Assembly (NCBI GenBank): GCA_038380435.1
Contig: JAWZYU010000011.1
Coordinates: 84,234,501 to 84,298,500, forward strand
Direction: 5' to 3'
DNA from: Ryuthela nishihirai
Taxonomy: Eukaryota; Arthropoda; Arachnida; Araneae; Heptathelidae
Length of the DNA: 64,000 nt
In this document: in pieces, positions 33,225 to 44,367 of the stretch
Numbering within the stretch: the first letter of the stretch is position 1
How the letters are laid out: each line of letters starts with the position of its first letter
Position numbers and translations under genes: made by a program
Notes under the pieces: generated by a model
The model's database searches: none
Told to the model about the DNA's origin: nothing
What the model saw: only the letters and a program-made list of their open reading frames with translations

Positions 33225-34080
33225 ACAAAATGTTATTCCACCATGTCTTTCGAACGCGATGGAGAAACTTAATGATTTATATGCCAAATGAAAGCTTGTG
33301 ACGCGGGCAGTGTAATATGCTATAAAACATTTACCCCCCATACTTTCTTCCCCCCTGAAAAAGGGGAAATACGAAAACTATTCTTCCGCTATTCCTCCAG
33401 AACGCAAATGCCGAATGGGGGCGGGGGTGGCTCAGTCGGTAGCACGTCAGGCTCGTAATCTGTAGTTCCCAGGTTCGAGTCCCAGCTGGGTCAGCGTTGA
33501 GATTTATCTCCGCAAAATTCCCCGCCCTGCCCACGGTCAGTAGGGGACACCGATGGGCTTGGAAAGGCCGCCGTCCGTCGGATGGGACGTTAAGCCGTGG
33601 CCCGTGTGCGGGAGAGCCATACCCTGTGCACGTTAAAGAACACGCTGAATGGCCTTGACGGGAGGCTACCATCTGTCTCCCAACAGCTTTTCCAGTGGGT
33701 CCCCTCCCCCAACCTTCTCTTAGCCTTCGGGGTCCATGTGACCTGGCCATTTAGCCCATTGTGTACAAAAAAAGTGCCGCTCAGAGGTAAAACAACCCAA
33801 CCCAAATGCCGAAAGTAACAAGCGATATGTCAAATAAATTCTTCTGAAGCGGGGAAACGAAAGTTGCTACGAAAACTTGATTCCCCATGCTTTCTCCTCC
33901 CTCCCCCTGAAAGGGCGGAAATATGAAAATGATTGTTCCTCTATATCTCCTGAACAAAGTGCGGAAAGCAGCAAACTATTTATCAAATGAAAGCTTGTTA
34001 CACGAAGAGTGTCATAGGGTATTAAAAAACCATGCTTTCTTCCCCCCTAAAAAAGGGAGAACTTCATTCCCAATCCAACT
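33225..34080 (-). repeat. ~150-bp repeat family, inverted array
   Basis: The complement of this region shows the same blocks as 28180-28900: AAGCTTTCATTTG, TTCGAAAGA or TTCAGGAGATAT, and GGGG/CCCC stretches. Units are about 150 bp apart once the SINE at 33416-33802 is removed. Confidence 0.7.
33416..33802 (+). mobile_element. Full-length SINE-A in a tandem repeat
   Basis: Flanked by an 11-bp target duplication, CAAATGCCGAA, at 33405-33415 and 33803-33813. The A box (TGGCTCAGTCGGTAG) and B box (GGTTCGAGTCC) are intact, and it matches the 11946 copy nearly throughout. It lies inside a unit of the ~150-bp repeat and is therefore younger than that array. Confidence 0.95.
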
Positions 34081-34389
34081 TGAAATCTCATCTTGAAAAG
34101 TAAATATTATGAATTACAGATAATGAAATTTGTTTATGCTCAATAAAATTCAAAACATTACTTATAGAGCTTATGGGAAGTGGTTGAAATTTAGATTCAG
34201 GGCAAAGGAAATTCGAATGAAAAATTTTACACCTAGTAATACCTTATTAATTTTGACACCTAGTGGAATTGTAAATATGACTGACTGCTAAACATCCTTA
34301 ATTTTCAAATCTGTTGTCAGTTGCTAACAATTCCTTATGAAAAAAGATTTTTCCACCAGAATAAAAAGACTTAGAAATAACTCTCTCCC

Positions 34390-35120
34390 AAAAAAAGCCT
34401 GATCCCTGTCTTTTTGGTGGAATTACCTAAAGACACAACCAATAAAAAGATATAAGACATAACTGACCTCTTCCATCTGAAGATTCACATCGAGAGTTAC
34501 AGCAATAAGAAAACTCCGACACAGTGCCATAATTGCCAGCGTTATGGCCACGCACAAAGTGGATGCTTTAATCATCCACGCTGCGTGAAATGCGCTGGAA
34601 GTCATGTAACGAAGGACTGCTTTAGAAAAAAGGATGAAAGTCCGCCTAAATGCGCCAATTGTGGCCTTGGCCATACGGCCAATTACAAAGGCTGTTCTTA
34701 CTATCCTACCAAGGAGTTTGTGACTACTCCAAGGGAAAAAAAAACATAGCTCCACCTTCAAAGGCTGTTAGTACTCCTGTCACACCCGGATTATCTTACG
34801 CAAGTGCTGCTGCGAAAGGCGCACCTGCACCCAAACCCATTGGTAAAGAGAAACCTTTACCTAAGAGAAAGCATCCAACTGCCGTACCTCCTGCGCCAGC
34901 TCCTTCTACAAGCGAGCAGTTTGATGCAACCATCTTAAACAATCTGAAGGAAATCTTTTTGATCTTCAAAAATCTGAATGTCTCCAATATTTTATTAATG
35001 GCTAAGTCATTAATTAATGAATATCAGAATGCCAACGGCCTTATGGGCAAACTCACAGTTGGGCTAAAAGCGTTCGATTATTTACTCTCTTCGCTGTCCT
35101 CAAATGGAGCACAAGTGTAA
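34390..35120 (+). pseudogene. Jockey-type ORF1 (gag-like) relic with zinc knuckles
   Basis: The 3' half of a Jockey-clade ORF1 protein, which binds and packages element RNA. Upstream pieces read F-L-V-E-L-P-K-D. Three CCHC knuckles follow at about 34528-34695: CHNCQRYGHAQSGC, then C-V-K-C-A-G-S-H-V-T-K-D-C, then CANCGLGHTANYKGC. A frameshift in an A run near 34735 moves into the frame 34650-35120, an alanine/proline-rich C-terminal part ending at a TAA at 35118-35120. The stop overlaps the start of ORF2 (ATG at 35104) by 17 bases. The N-terminus is missing. Confidence 0.85.
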
Positions 35121-35935
35121 AAAGAACCATCTCAAGATTTTTCATTGGAATGCGAATGGCATTCTCAACGATTTATGGGAGTTCAGTCACTTTTTGACTG
35201 ACTCCCAAGCTGACTATTGTCCTTTTGGGCGAAACACACCTTAGGGCTTCTGACAATCTGAAGTTTGCTAATTTTTAAGTGCTAACAAGAGTAACGCCAT
35301 ACTTTTTAGTGGCAAGAGGATCAATAACCCTCAGACTTTACTTTTTATGGATGAAGACATCAGATGGCAAGACACTGTCAAATACCTAGGAGTCACCTTG
35401 TAGAAGAAACTGAAATGGGATCCTCACATTCACGGGATCATAACTAAGGTGAACACCGTCCGTGTCAGCTGGGACCTCTTCTCAGAAGGAACTCCGTCCT
35501 TTCGATTGACCACAAGCTTTTGCTCTACGACATGGTCATACGTCCCATCATTTCCTATGCTTCCCCTATTTGGGCGAACACCACTGCAACCAATATACAA
35601 AAGATTCAGGTCTTGCAGAACAAGATTTTGAGATGTGCGGTCGATGCCCCTTGGTTTGTAACGAACAGACAAATCCACAAAGATCTGGACATCGACCATA
35701 TTTACTCTTATATCAAGTTTTTATCACGTGGTTTCTTTGACAATATTCAAAGTAATCCACATGGAATTATATCCTGCTTGTTCGACTACAATCATGAAGT
35801 CATGAATGAGGCCTAAAATGATGGCTTTCAGCAAAGATGTCATCCATTTTAGGTCTCTTGTGCATCCTTACTGTTTTTACTGTTGATCTTTATTGTCCTT
35901 CGGGACCACTTTTGGTGGTTTATTTTACTATGTTG
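35104..35935 (+). pseudogene. Jockey-type ORF2 relic with the middle deleted
   Basis: ORF2 starts at 35104 and shows the opening strand of the endonuclease (L-K-I-F-H-W-N-A-N-G-I-L). After about 55 codons it is deleted. Sequence resumes near 35275 in the reverse transcriptase just past the active site (K-Y-L-G-V-T-L then a stop) and continues to the C-terminus (R-P-I-I-S-Y-A-S-P-I-W-A and V-T-N-R-Q-I-H-K-D-L, frame 35520-35816). All catalytic centres of both domains are gone. A 3' untranslated part runs to about 35935. Confidence 0.85.
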
Positions 35936-36119
35936 TGTTTACACTGATGCCAACTAGGGGAGATTCAGATGGAAGAGGTCGTCAAGCCTAAACTGGAGTA
36001 ATGCGTCTCAGGCAGGCCATGTGGCTCTTGAAAAAGTCCACTTGAAAAGGTGGTGCCTGAAGTTCCTACCAGCATCGGTGACTTCAGCCTTTAGCGGAGG
36101 AGGAACGGGTCTTTGCCCC

Positions 36120-37130
36120 ATGCCTGCGATCAGGGGGCTGTTTGATATTGTTGGCCCTACCAATCTCAATAAACCTAATTTCTTTAAAAAACCTACTAAT
36201 CATTTTCTTTCTGCAGGAACGTGGAACGTGAGGACATTACATAGAGATTATTCTCTTGATGTCCTCATGCAGGAATTCCAGCGCTATAACCTAGATATTC
36301 TAGGCTTGCAAGAGACCAGATGGACAGGTAAAGGTGAGATACTTAAAAATAACTTTAAATTTCTCTTTACAGGGAGGGAGGATGGAAAGCATCACCAAGG
36401 CGTGGGTCTGCTGCTCAGCAGACATGCTAGTGATGCTCTTCTAGGATATGAGTGCATTAATGAAAGGTTTCTTACAGCAAAATTTCAGACAAGCATTAAA
36501 AACTTGAATGTTATCTGCTGTTATGCCCCCACTGAGAATGCTGATGAGGATGAGAAGGATAGGTTTTACGGACAACTTCAGGACATTTTGAATTCTGTCA
36601 AGAAAGGAGATATTACCCTTGTTCTTGGTGACTTCAATGCCAAAGTTGGTACCGACTCTGACCTTTGGGGAGGAGTAATAGGTCCTTTTGGTATTGGTAG
36701 CTGCAATGGCAATGGGCAACGTCTCCTACAGGTAAGTAAACTCAATGGTTTCAGAATAACTAACACATATTACAAACACCGCGACATACATAAATACACA
36801 TGGGTTTCACCTGATGGGCTGCATAGGAATATGATTGATTATATATTAATTAACAGCAAATGGGCTAGTTCTGTTAGAAATACCAGGGCATATAGGGGAG
36901 CTGAAATTGGATCTGACCATTACCTTGTTAAAAGTGTCTTGCAACTTAAACTTAAAAAGTGTTGTGCTAGAGTTAAAAAATTTACCTTTAATACTGAAGC
37001 TCTGAATGACCCAGTTATAGCTAAAGCTTACCGTGATAGGTTACTTAGTCATTATGACGGTCATGGTTTGCTTAATACTGAAGTTGAGGAAGAATGGGGC
37101 CATTTTAAACAGGCTTTTTTTGGAAACTAA
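36120..37130 (+). CDS. RTE endonuclease part of the LINE ORF
   Basis: The open frame extends upstream to 36021 without an ATG; the first ATG is at 36120 (M-P-A-I-R-G-L). The protein is an apurinic/apyrimidinic-type endonuclease that nicks target DNA to prime reverse transcription, often named craniofacial development protein 2-like in annotations. Visible motifs: T-W-N-V-R-T-L-H, the catalytic glutamate in LGLQETRW (residues about 66-73), C-C-Y-A-P-T, V-L-G-D-F-N-A-K-V-G (D and N) and the terminal G-S-D-H. The frame ends at 37130 because a T run near 37115-37121 is one base longer than in the 42.6-kb copy (where it reads TTTTATGG). That frameshift separates it from the reverse transcriptase. 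Confidence 0.9.
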   Translation: MPAIRGLFDIVGPTNLNKPNFFKKPTNHFLSAGTWNVRTLHRDYSLDVLMQEFQRYNLDILGLQETRWTGKGEILKNNFKFLFTGREDGKHHQGVGLLLSRHASDALLGYECINERFLTAKFQTSIKNLNVICCYAPTENADEDEKDRFYGQLQDILNSVKKGDITLVLGDFNAKVGTDSDLWGGVIGPFGIGSCNGNGQRLLQVSKLNGFRITNTYYKHRDIHKYTWVSPDGLHRNMIDYILINSKWASSVRNTRAYRGAEIGSDHYLVKSVLQLKLKKCCARVKKFTFNTEALNDPVIAKAYRDRLLSHYDGHGLLNTEVEEEWGHFKQAFFGN

Positions 37131-39090
37131 CAGTACTCTTTTAGGAAAAAAGGAGCAGAGGAGGCAGAATTATTTAAGTGACAAGGCAATTGAGCTTATT
37201 TCAGAAAGAAGGAATTGCAGGAATGTCCTTAATCAGTACCCTACTAGTCCTAATAGAAAAGATTACAGAGAGCTTAATAAATGTGTAAAGGATCAGTTAG
37301 CTACTGATAAAAATCTTTGGCTTGATAGCTTGGCTGACAAAGCTGAGGAAGCGGTTAGGCAGCACAACAGCAGAGAGCTGTACCAGATAGTTAATGTTTT
37401 ATGTGGTAGAAAACGGACAGGCATACAGGGATTGAAGGATAAACAAAGTAAGGTTATTGAAGGTGAGGATTCTCTCATGGCTAGGTGGGCTGAGCATTTC
37501 AGTGATGTTCTAAACAATGTGGTTAGTTCTACTCCCATTGTTTGTAATGATGATAGATGCATTGTTGGCTTTAATGTTGGCCCTATAACACAATCTGAAG
37601 TTAGTTTGGCTATCTCTAAACTGAAACTTCATAAATCCCCAGGGGTAGATGAAATTACTACAGAAATGCTCAGAGCTGGGAATGTTTTGGTTATCACTTG
37701 GATGACTGAAATTTTGAATAACTTTTATGATAAAGGCATGGTTCCTAAAGATTTTACCAGAGCTATTATTATCCCTATTTTCAAAAAAGGTGATCGCAGT
37801 TCTTGTGATAACTATAGGGGTATCAGCCTACTCTCTGTTCCAGGTAAAGTTCTTTCCATGATTGTGCTTAATAGAATTAAGAATCTGGTTGACAGGCAAT
37901 TGCGTGATGAGCAATGTGGATTCAGAAGTGGTAGGGGATGTGTTGATCAGATATTTTCACTTAGGCAGATTCTTGAGAAATGTTTAGAGTTTCAGAAACC
38001 TTTGGTTGCTAGCTTTGTTGATTTCAAAAAGGCTTTCGACTCTGTTGATCGTCATAATTTGTGGTTGATTGTGAGATCATATGGTATACCAGACAAGTTA
38101 GTTAACATAATGAAAGCTCTCTATAATAACACTGAGTCATGTGTGAGGGTTGGTAAGTCTTGTAGCAATTGGTTTAGCATTACTTCTGGTGTTCGACAAG
38201 GGTGCATTTTGTCTCCTTTTCTCTTTAGTTTGGTTGTTGATTATGTTATGCGAAATTCACTTCAAGGGAAAGCTTTTGGCCTTAAATGGGCTGGAGATAC
38301 GAAAATTTCTGATTTAGATTATGCTGATGATTTAGCCCTTTTGGCAAATGATGTTGATGAGATGAACTCTTTCATTCGAACTGTTGATGAGACTGGTAGT
38401 ACAGTAGGTTTGGTTATAAACAGAGAGAAAACTAAAGTGATGAAAATTGGTCAGGCAGGTTGTGATTCAGTTAATCTGAATGGTTGCAGTCTTGAGCAGG
38501 TGTCACAGTTTAATTATCTTGGGAGCTATGTAACTGATACTGGTGATGTGCGGCATGAGATTAACAGACGAATAGGTATTGCTGCCGGGACTTTTAAGAA
38601 TCTATGGAGATTGTGGAGAAATAGGCGTATACACCTAAAGACTAAAATTAGACTGTATAATAGTTTGGTTCTTTCTAGGGTTAGTTATGGTAGTGAAACT
38701 TGGACGCTGTGTAAACAAGATAACAGGAAACTAGATGCTTTTGATTCTAGATGCTTACGCAGTATCTTGGGTATTAGGTGGTTTAACTTTGTAACTAATG
38801 ATGAGGTTAGGCAAAGGAGTCTGCAACCTCCTTTAAGCAGCATATTGTGCAGAGAGAGACTCCGCTGGTTTGGCCATGTTGCCCGTATGGATAATTATAG
38901 ATTGGCGAATAGGGTTATGAACAGTGTGCCTAGAGGCTTCAGAAGGAGGGGGAGACCTAGGATGCGGTGGGCAGACAATGTCAAACAGGACCTTGTTAGA
39001 ATTGGTGTGCAGTGGCCGGATGCAGCAGATGTAGCTCAGGACAGATATGCTTGGAGAAGTAAACTGCGTGGTCTGGTTGGACCTCCGTAG
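37033..39090 (+). CDS. RTE reverse transcriptase part of the LINE ORF
   Basis: A 685-codon frame; its first ~30 codons overlap the endonuclease frame and are probably not read. Reverse transcriptase motifs in order: K-L-H-K-S-P-G-V-D (about residue 198), IIIPIFKKGD (about 244), FVDFKKAFDSVD (about 330), SGVRQGCILSPFLFSL (about 385) and the catalytic YADD (residues 430-433). The C-terminal region carries Y-L-G-S-Y-V, SILGIRWF, R-W-F-G-H-V-A-R-M-D and GRPRMRWADN, and ends L-V-G-P-P. The enzyme copies its own RNA at the nicked target. No stop interrupts it, so this part could still make protein if read in frame with the endonuclease. Confidence 0.95.
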   Translation: MIGYLVIMTVMVCLILKLRKNGAILNRLFLETNSTLLGKKEQRRQNYLSDKAIELISERRNCRNVLNQYPTSPNRKDYRELNKCVKDQLATDKNLWLDSLADKAEEAVRQHNSRELYQIVNVLCGRKRTGIQGLKDKQSKVIEGEDSLMARWAEHFSDVLNNVVSSTPIVCNDDRCIVGFNVGPITQSEVSLAISKLKLHKSPGVDEITTEMLRAGNVLVITWMTEILNNFYDKGMVPKDFTRAIIIPIFKKGDRSSCDNYRGISLLSVPGKVLSMIVLNRIKNLVDRQLRDEQCGFRSGRGCVDQIFSLRQILEKCLEFQKPLVASFVDFKKAFDSVDRHNLWLIVRSYGIPDKLVNIMKALYNNTESCVRVGKSCSNWFSITSGVRQGCILSPFLFSLVVDYVMRNSLQGKAFGLKWAGDTKISDLDYADDLALLANDVDEMNSFIRTVDETGSTVGLVINREKTKVMKIGQAGCDSVNLNGCSLEQVSQFNYLGSYVTDTGDVRHEINRRIGIAAGTFKNLWRLWRNRRIHLKTKIRLYNSLVLSRVSYGSETWTLCKQDNRKLDAFDSRCLRSILGIRWFNFVTNDEVRQRSLQPPLSSILCRERLRWFGHVARMDNYRLANRVMNSVPRGFRRRGRPRMRWADNVKQDLVRIGVQWPDAADVAQDRYAWRSKLRGLVGPP

Positions 39091-39123
39091 CCCATGGCTG
39101 CTTGAGGATGATGATGATGATGA

Positions 39124-40923
39124 TCCTTAAACCATAGATTTTTTTGTTAAACCTTTTCTGTCATCTCGTGCATCAATATGTGACGAAATGAATAATAATG
39201 TTGTCTTTCAGTTCAAATCTCGCTTGCTCTTTAGCACGTTTAGTTTTATTCCGACCTTTTAAGAAAGCAATGGAAACTGATTGTCCTGGTGTCAGCGGGT
39301 TCCTATCCTTGACAAAATATGGTTCAGATACGTGACGCCATCTAGGGAAAAATGATGATACTAGAAGAGCTTGCTTCTTGTTTTGTAAGAGTATGTTTTG
39401 AAACTATGCACCTATTTATTTAAAAAAGTCAGAGGCGGATCAGCGGGTGTCGGACCTGGAAGCCTCTAGAGGCCCCGAGCTTGATGGGGGGCACTGAGCT
39501 CGCAGGAAAGAAAACGATTTGGGGGGGGGGCCGCAATCGTTCGGGCTGCAAGCTTTTCTCTAATTAAAGAAAAATAATCAATTAAATTGTTTATTAAAAT
39601 AACGCAAAAAAATAATGTTATCTGTCAATCTATTCTGCTTAGGAATAACAAATCGAGAGCGAAAATGATTACACTATTAAAGATTTTTTTTCTTTAAAAG
39701 AATATAATTCCTTTCCTTAGACCGTTCTGTCTGTCCTTGACCGACAGACACAAAAGCCGCCACTGACGGCAAGTGCTATAGTTAGTGTTCTGATAGACTC
39801 CGTCACTGCAACTTGTGCCACGTGTGGCTTTAATCAGTTTTTGTGAAAAAAAATTAAAGTTCATTGTTCGTTGTTCCTGTTTCATATTTGTGAATTTTTT
39901 TTTATTAGTATATATTTTATATTAGTATAAAGATTCGTAATAATATTTAAATATCTTTTGCGAATGAGATAAAATTTTAATTTAATTACAATTTACAAAA
40001 ATTACCAAATATAGGAAGTTATTTTTTACGGAAAAATAATTTCTAACTCTCAAACTTTCCTGCAATTTAGTTTGCTTTATTTTTGCTTGCGAACGGATAA
40101 AATACATTATTCTTTAGAGATTTATCCGTTCGCGAAAGATATTTTACATTCTATCATTTTTTTTTTATGTTGAAAATTAAAAAAAGTGTAAAGAAAATTG
40201 TTCTTAACTGAATGGCCAACGTCCACGGACTTGCGACGGGGATGATGAGGGTTGAAGAGGTTACCGGAGCGTCAACGCTTCCTTTTAGAAAGGTCAAAAG
40301 AAAATTTCTACCTAGTGATACTCCGGAATTGTCCCATTTATTTATTATTTTTTTTTACAACTATTGATAAAAGAGGCAGGCCTAAGCTTTTTGTCCCCTG
40401 CCTGACCGAATGCACGGATATAAGGGTCCCAAGGGAAGTGAATGGTTGAATCCAGATTGTTGGTGGTTACCTTCCCTTTTACCCAATGTGGGACAATTCC
40501 CGAGTAACGAACAGGTAGAATTTTCCTTTTTATCTCTGTAAAGTGTAAAGATAATAGAGGAAGCTTCGACATGCCGCAAACCGGTTCAATCTTCATCATC
40601 TCCATGGCGTAAGCTCGGTGGCCATCTAGTCAAGCCCAGAGGTAACCTCTTACTACTTTTTTAATTATTTTTTCCAATGTTTTTGTAATTAATTTTTATA
40701 TTTTAATTATTAATATAAAAATAATATTTGACGACGTATGAGTTTGATTATTTATTTGTTTTTTTTTATTTTATTTATTTAATTTTACTTTTATTATTAA
40801 TTTTTATAATTATTGATTATTTTATATTTTTAACGATTTCATTCATGCTTAAATAAAAATAAAATTCATGTATTAAAAATTTAAAAACATTAAAAAAATC
40901 ATAATTTCTTTTAGGGCGAAAAA
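39124..40923. other. AT-rich DNA upstream of the hAT gene
   Basis: No gene seen. A G run lies at about 39520-39531. Part of this stretch (about 39430 onward) may be the left end of the hAT element, but no terminal repeat could be matched to its right side. A 13-bp perfect hairpin (GCGAACGGATAAA) lies at 40089-40133. Confidence 0.45.
40089..40133. repeat. 13-bp perfect hairpin
   Basis: GCGAACGGATAAA at 40089-40101 pairs exactly with TTTATCCGTTCGC at 40121-40133 across a 19-base loop. Confidence 0.9.
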
Positions 40924-42527
40924 ATGAAACGATATCAGTCCGGAGCAGAAAAAAATTAAAACGAATCCAAGAAATTATTGCAGACCAGAAAAATGCTATG
41001 AATAGATTTCTCGTCGTCAATATACATGAGCCATCCCCATCGTCATCTTCATCATGCACTCTATCATCAAAAAGCTATCTACAGAAGCAGACAAAGATAA
41101 ATGTGAATCTGAAATGGTGTCCTATAATAAAGAAGAAAATGTCAAAAATGAAAATGTTGAAAATACCATAGAAGAAGATGATTTTGAAAAATCCGAAGAT
41201 AGTTGTAGAGAATTGACCAAATTAGAGCCTTGCATAAATGATGATTTAGCTCTTTGGCTTACAGTGCTACCAAAAGATATTGGAAAGATAGAAACTTTAA
41301 AATTGGTGTATAAGGATAGCGATCAAATGTATAACAGAGGTCTTTCGTACGATTATTATTACCGTATAAAAATAAATGGAATTAAAGAAGAGAGAAATTG
41401 GCTTGTATTTTCAGAAACGAGCAAGTGTGTATATTGCTACCCTTGCAAAATGTTTCCCGCATCGAAATCCAAATTAATTAGTGGTTTCTAAAACTGGAAA
41501 ACTATTACCACAACTTTGTCCGACCATGAACTTTCAAAAGAACATAAGTCAACTATGTGTATTTTATATAAAAGATCTTCAACTTTAAACAGAATCGATA
41601 CTAATTTATTGCAGCAGAGAGAACGTGAAGAGTTATTGGAAAGAAGTGTTGAGAAGAATAATGTCAACTATAAAATTAATAATTCGATTAGGACTAGCAT
41701 TCAGAAGTCCCGACGAAGGTCAAAATTCAAATAGAAAATGAAACTACCTGAAATGCTTGGAATACCTAAGTGAATACGACAATTTTTTGAAATTACATTT
41801 GCAAAAATACGGTAATCGAGGACGAGGAAATATTAATTATTTGTCACATAAATATTACAGTCTTATACTCGACTCTACACCTGATGTTTCGCATATGGAT
41901 CAACTGATACTTGTTATATGTATTGCCAAATGGTGATATCAAAGAAAGATTTCTGAAATTTATACCGATTGAAGAACATACATCATCACATTTGGAAGAA
42001 CAAGGATTGCTCATTTTAACAAAATTAGGTATAGATATTAAACTTTGTCGAAGACAAACATATGACAACGCTGCGAACATGTCGGGAAAGTACTCAGGAT
42101 TACAGGCACGCATTAAAGACTACAGTCCGAGTGGGGTCTGCATCCCTTGCTCTAGTCACTCTTTGAATTTAGTCGGCAATTTTGCTGCAGAAAGTTGTAG
42201 CGCTGCACTTCAATATTTTATGTTTGTGCAAAAATTATTTGATTTTTTTTTCTGCATCCAAAATGGTAAATTTTGTGGGGAAAGCTGGAGAAGTGTGAAA
42301 ATGCTTTAACAATAAAAAAAATTATCTCACAATAGATGGTCGGCGAGAACAAATACCATAGTGCCGTTAAAAATTGGTTATAACCATATAAAAGAGGCCT
42401 TATCCGACATCTGGGCTTCAAATTCGAAAAAAAAAATAAATGTAGTGGAAGCAAATCTTTGTTAAAGAAAATGAACAAATATGAAACGGCACTGATGACA
42501 GTAATTTTGAACACTAATTTACAGAGA
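40924..42527 (+). pseudogene. ZMYM1-like hAT transposase, 5' half
   Basis: From an ATG at 40924 (M-K-R-Y-Q-S-G-A-E-K, typical of this group). A frameshift in an A run at about 40951 and others near 41050, 41490, 41740 and 41925 break the frame. Recognisable parts: an acidic spacer, the TTF-type zinc finger region ending C-V-Y-C-Y-P-C-K-M-F (about 41425), the L-A-F-R block (about 41690), the first catalytic aspartate in L-I-L-D-S-T-P-D-V-S-H (about 41870), and the Y-D-N-A-A-N-M-S-G-K-Y motif (about 42060). The RTE copy then interrupts it. The transposase would cut and paste hAT DNA; this copy is inactive. Confidence 0.85.
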
Positions 42528-42652
42528 ATGAATGCACAGGATATGTTTATCAGCTGGTGGATAATCCTGAGCAGAAGTCATCGCAGGCACCTGAACTCTT
42601 TGCTTCTATTGGCATCGTCAAATTCTACATTGGAGGAAGTCTTCCAGTGTAG

Positions 42653-43531
42653 ATGGCTTCAGCCTTTAGTAGTGGGGGAACGGGTCTTTGCCCCATGTCT
42701 GCGATTAGGGGGCTATTTGATATTGTCGGCATTCCCTCTCTCAATAAACATAGTTTCTTTAAACACCCCACTAACCATTTTCTCTCCATAGATAGTTGGA
42801 ATGTGAGGACTCTGCACAGAGCTTTTTCTCTTGATGTCCTCACACAAGAATTCCACCATTATAATTTAGATATTCTCGGCTTGCAAGAGACCAGATGGAC
42901 AGATAAAGGTCAGATTCTTAAAAATAATCTTAAATTTCTCTTTTCAGGGAGGGACGACAATAAGCATCACCAAGGCGTGGGTCTGCTTCTCAGCACACAC
43001 GCTAGCGATGCTCTTCTAGGATATGAGTGCATTAATGAAAGGTTTCTTACAGCAAAATTTCAGAGAAGCGTTAAAGACTTGAATGTTATCTGCTGTTATG
43101 CCCCCACTGAGGATGCCGATGAGGATGAGAAGGATAGGTTTTATGAACAACTTCAGGATATTTTGAATTCTGTCAAGAAAGAAGATATTACCCTTGTTCT
43201 TGGTGACTTCAATGCCAAAGTTGGTACTGACTCTGACCTTTGGGGAGGAGTAATAGGCCCTTTTGGTATTGGTAGCTGCAATGGCAATGGGCAACGTCTC
43301 CTACAGGTAAGTAAACTCAATGAATTCAGAATAACTAACACTTATTACAAACACCGCGAAATACATAAGTACACATGGGTTTCACCTGATGGGCTGCATA
43401 AGAATATTATTGATTATATATTAATTAACAGCAAATGGGCTAGTTCTGTTAGGAATACAAGAGCATATAGGGGAGCTGAAATTGGATCTGATCATTACCT
43501 TGTTAAAAGTGTGTTGCAACTTAAAACTTAA
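42653..43531 (+). pseudogene. RTE endonuclease, frameshifted at the end
   Basis: 293 codons from an ATG at 42653 (M-A-S-A-F-S-S-G). The endonuclease is complete: S-W-N-V-R-T-L-H, LGLQETRW, V-L-G-D-F-N-A-K-V-G and the final G-S-D-H-Y-L-V-K. An extra A in the run near 43525 ends the frame just after the domain, so the endonuclease itself is intact but cut off from its reverse transcriptase. Confidence 0.9.
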
Positions 43532-44367
43532 AAAGTGTTGTGCTAGGGTTAAAAAATTTACTTTTAATACTGAAGCTCTGAAAGATTCAGTTATAGCTAA
43601 AGCTTACCACGATAGGTTACTTAGTCATTATGACAGTCATGGATGCTGACTACTGAAGTTGAGGAAGAATGGGATCATTTTAAACAGGCTTTTATGGACA
43701 CTAACAGTACTCTTTTAGGAAAAAAGGAGCAGAAGAGACAAAATTATCTGAGTGATAAGGCACTTGAGCTTATTTCGGAAAGAAAGAACTGCAGGAATGT
43801 CTTTAATCAATACCCTACTAGTCCTAATAAAAAGCAGAGAGTACAGAGAACTTAATTAACACGTTTGTTAAGTACAGAGAACTTAATAAACGTGTAAAAG
43901 ATCAGTTAGCTGCTGATAAGAATCTTTGGCTTGACGGTTTGGCTGACAAAGCCGAAGAAGCAGTTCGACAGCACAACAGCAGAGAGCTGTACCAGATAGT
44001 TAATGTTTTGTGTGGTAGAAAACGGACAGGCATACAAGGATTGAAGGATAAACAAGGTAAGGTTATAGAAGGGGAGGATTCTGTCATGGCTAGGTGGGCT
44101 GAGCATTTCAGTGATGTTCTAAACAATGTAGTTAGTTCTACTCCCATTGTTTGCAATGATGATAGATGCATTGGTGGCTTTAATGTTCGCCCTATAACAC
44201 AATCTGAAGTTATTGTGGCTGTTTCTAAACTTAAACTACATAAATCCCCAGAGGTAGCTGAAATTACTACCGAAATTCTTAGAGCTGGGAATGTTTCACT
44301 TGGGTGACTGAAATTCTGAATATCTTTTAAGATAAAGGCATGGTTTCTAAGGATTTTACCAGAGCTA

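Larger units (their letters stand above)
36068..39123 (+). mobile_element. Best-preserved RTE-type LINE
   Basis: A nearly complete element: a short 5' part, one long coding region of about 990 codons broken once, and a very short 3' end that runs straight from the stop (39090) into TGGCTGCTTGAGG and a GAT microsatellite (39107-39123). A single long ORF with an apurinic-type endonuclease and a microsatellite tail instead of poly-A fits the RTE clade. It lies just downstream of the Jockey relic; the junction is between 35935 and 36068. Another near-full copy is at 42536-45719. Confidence 0.9.

Noticed and set aside
39430..39540. Left terminus of the hAT element
   Set aside because: The sequence has a CAGAGGCGGATCAG look, but no matching inverted end or 8-bp duplication was found after 46479.
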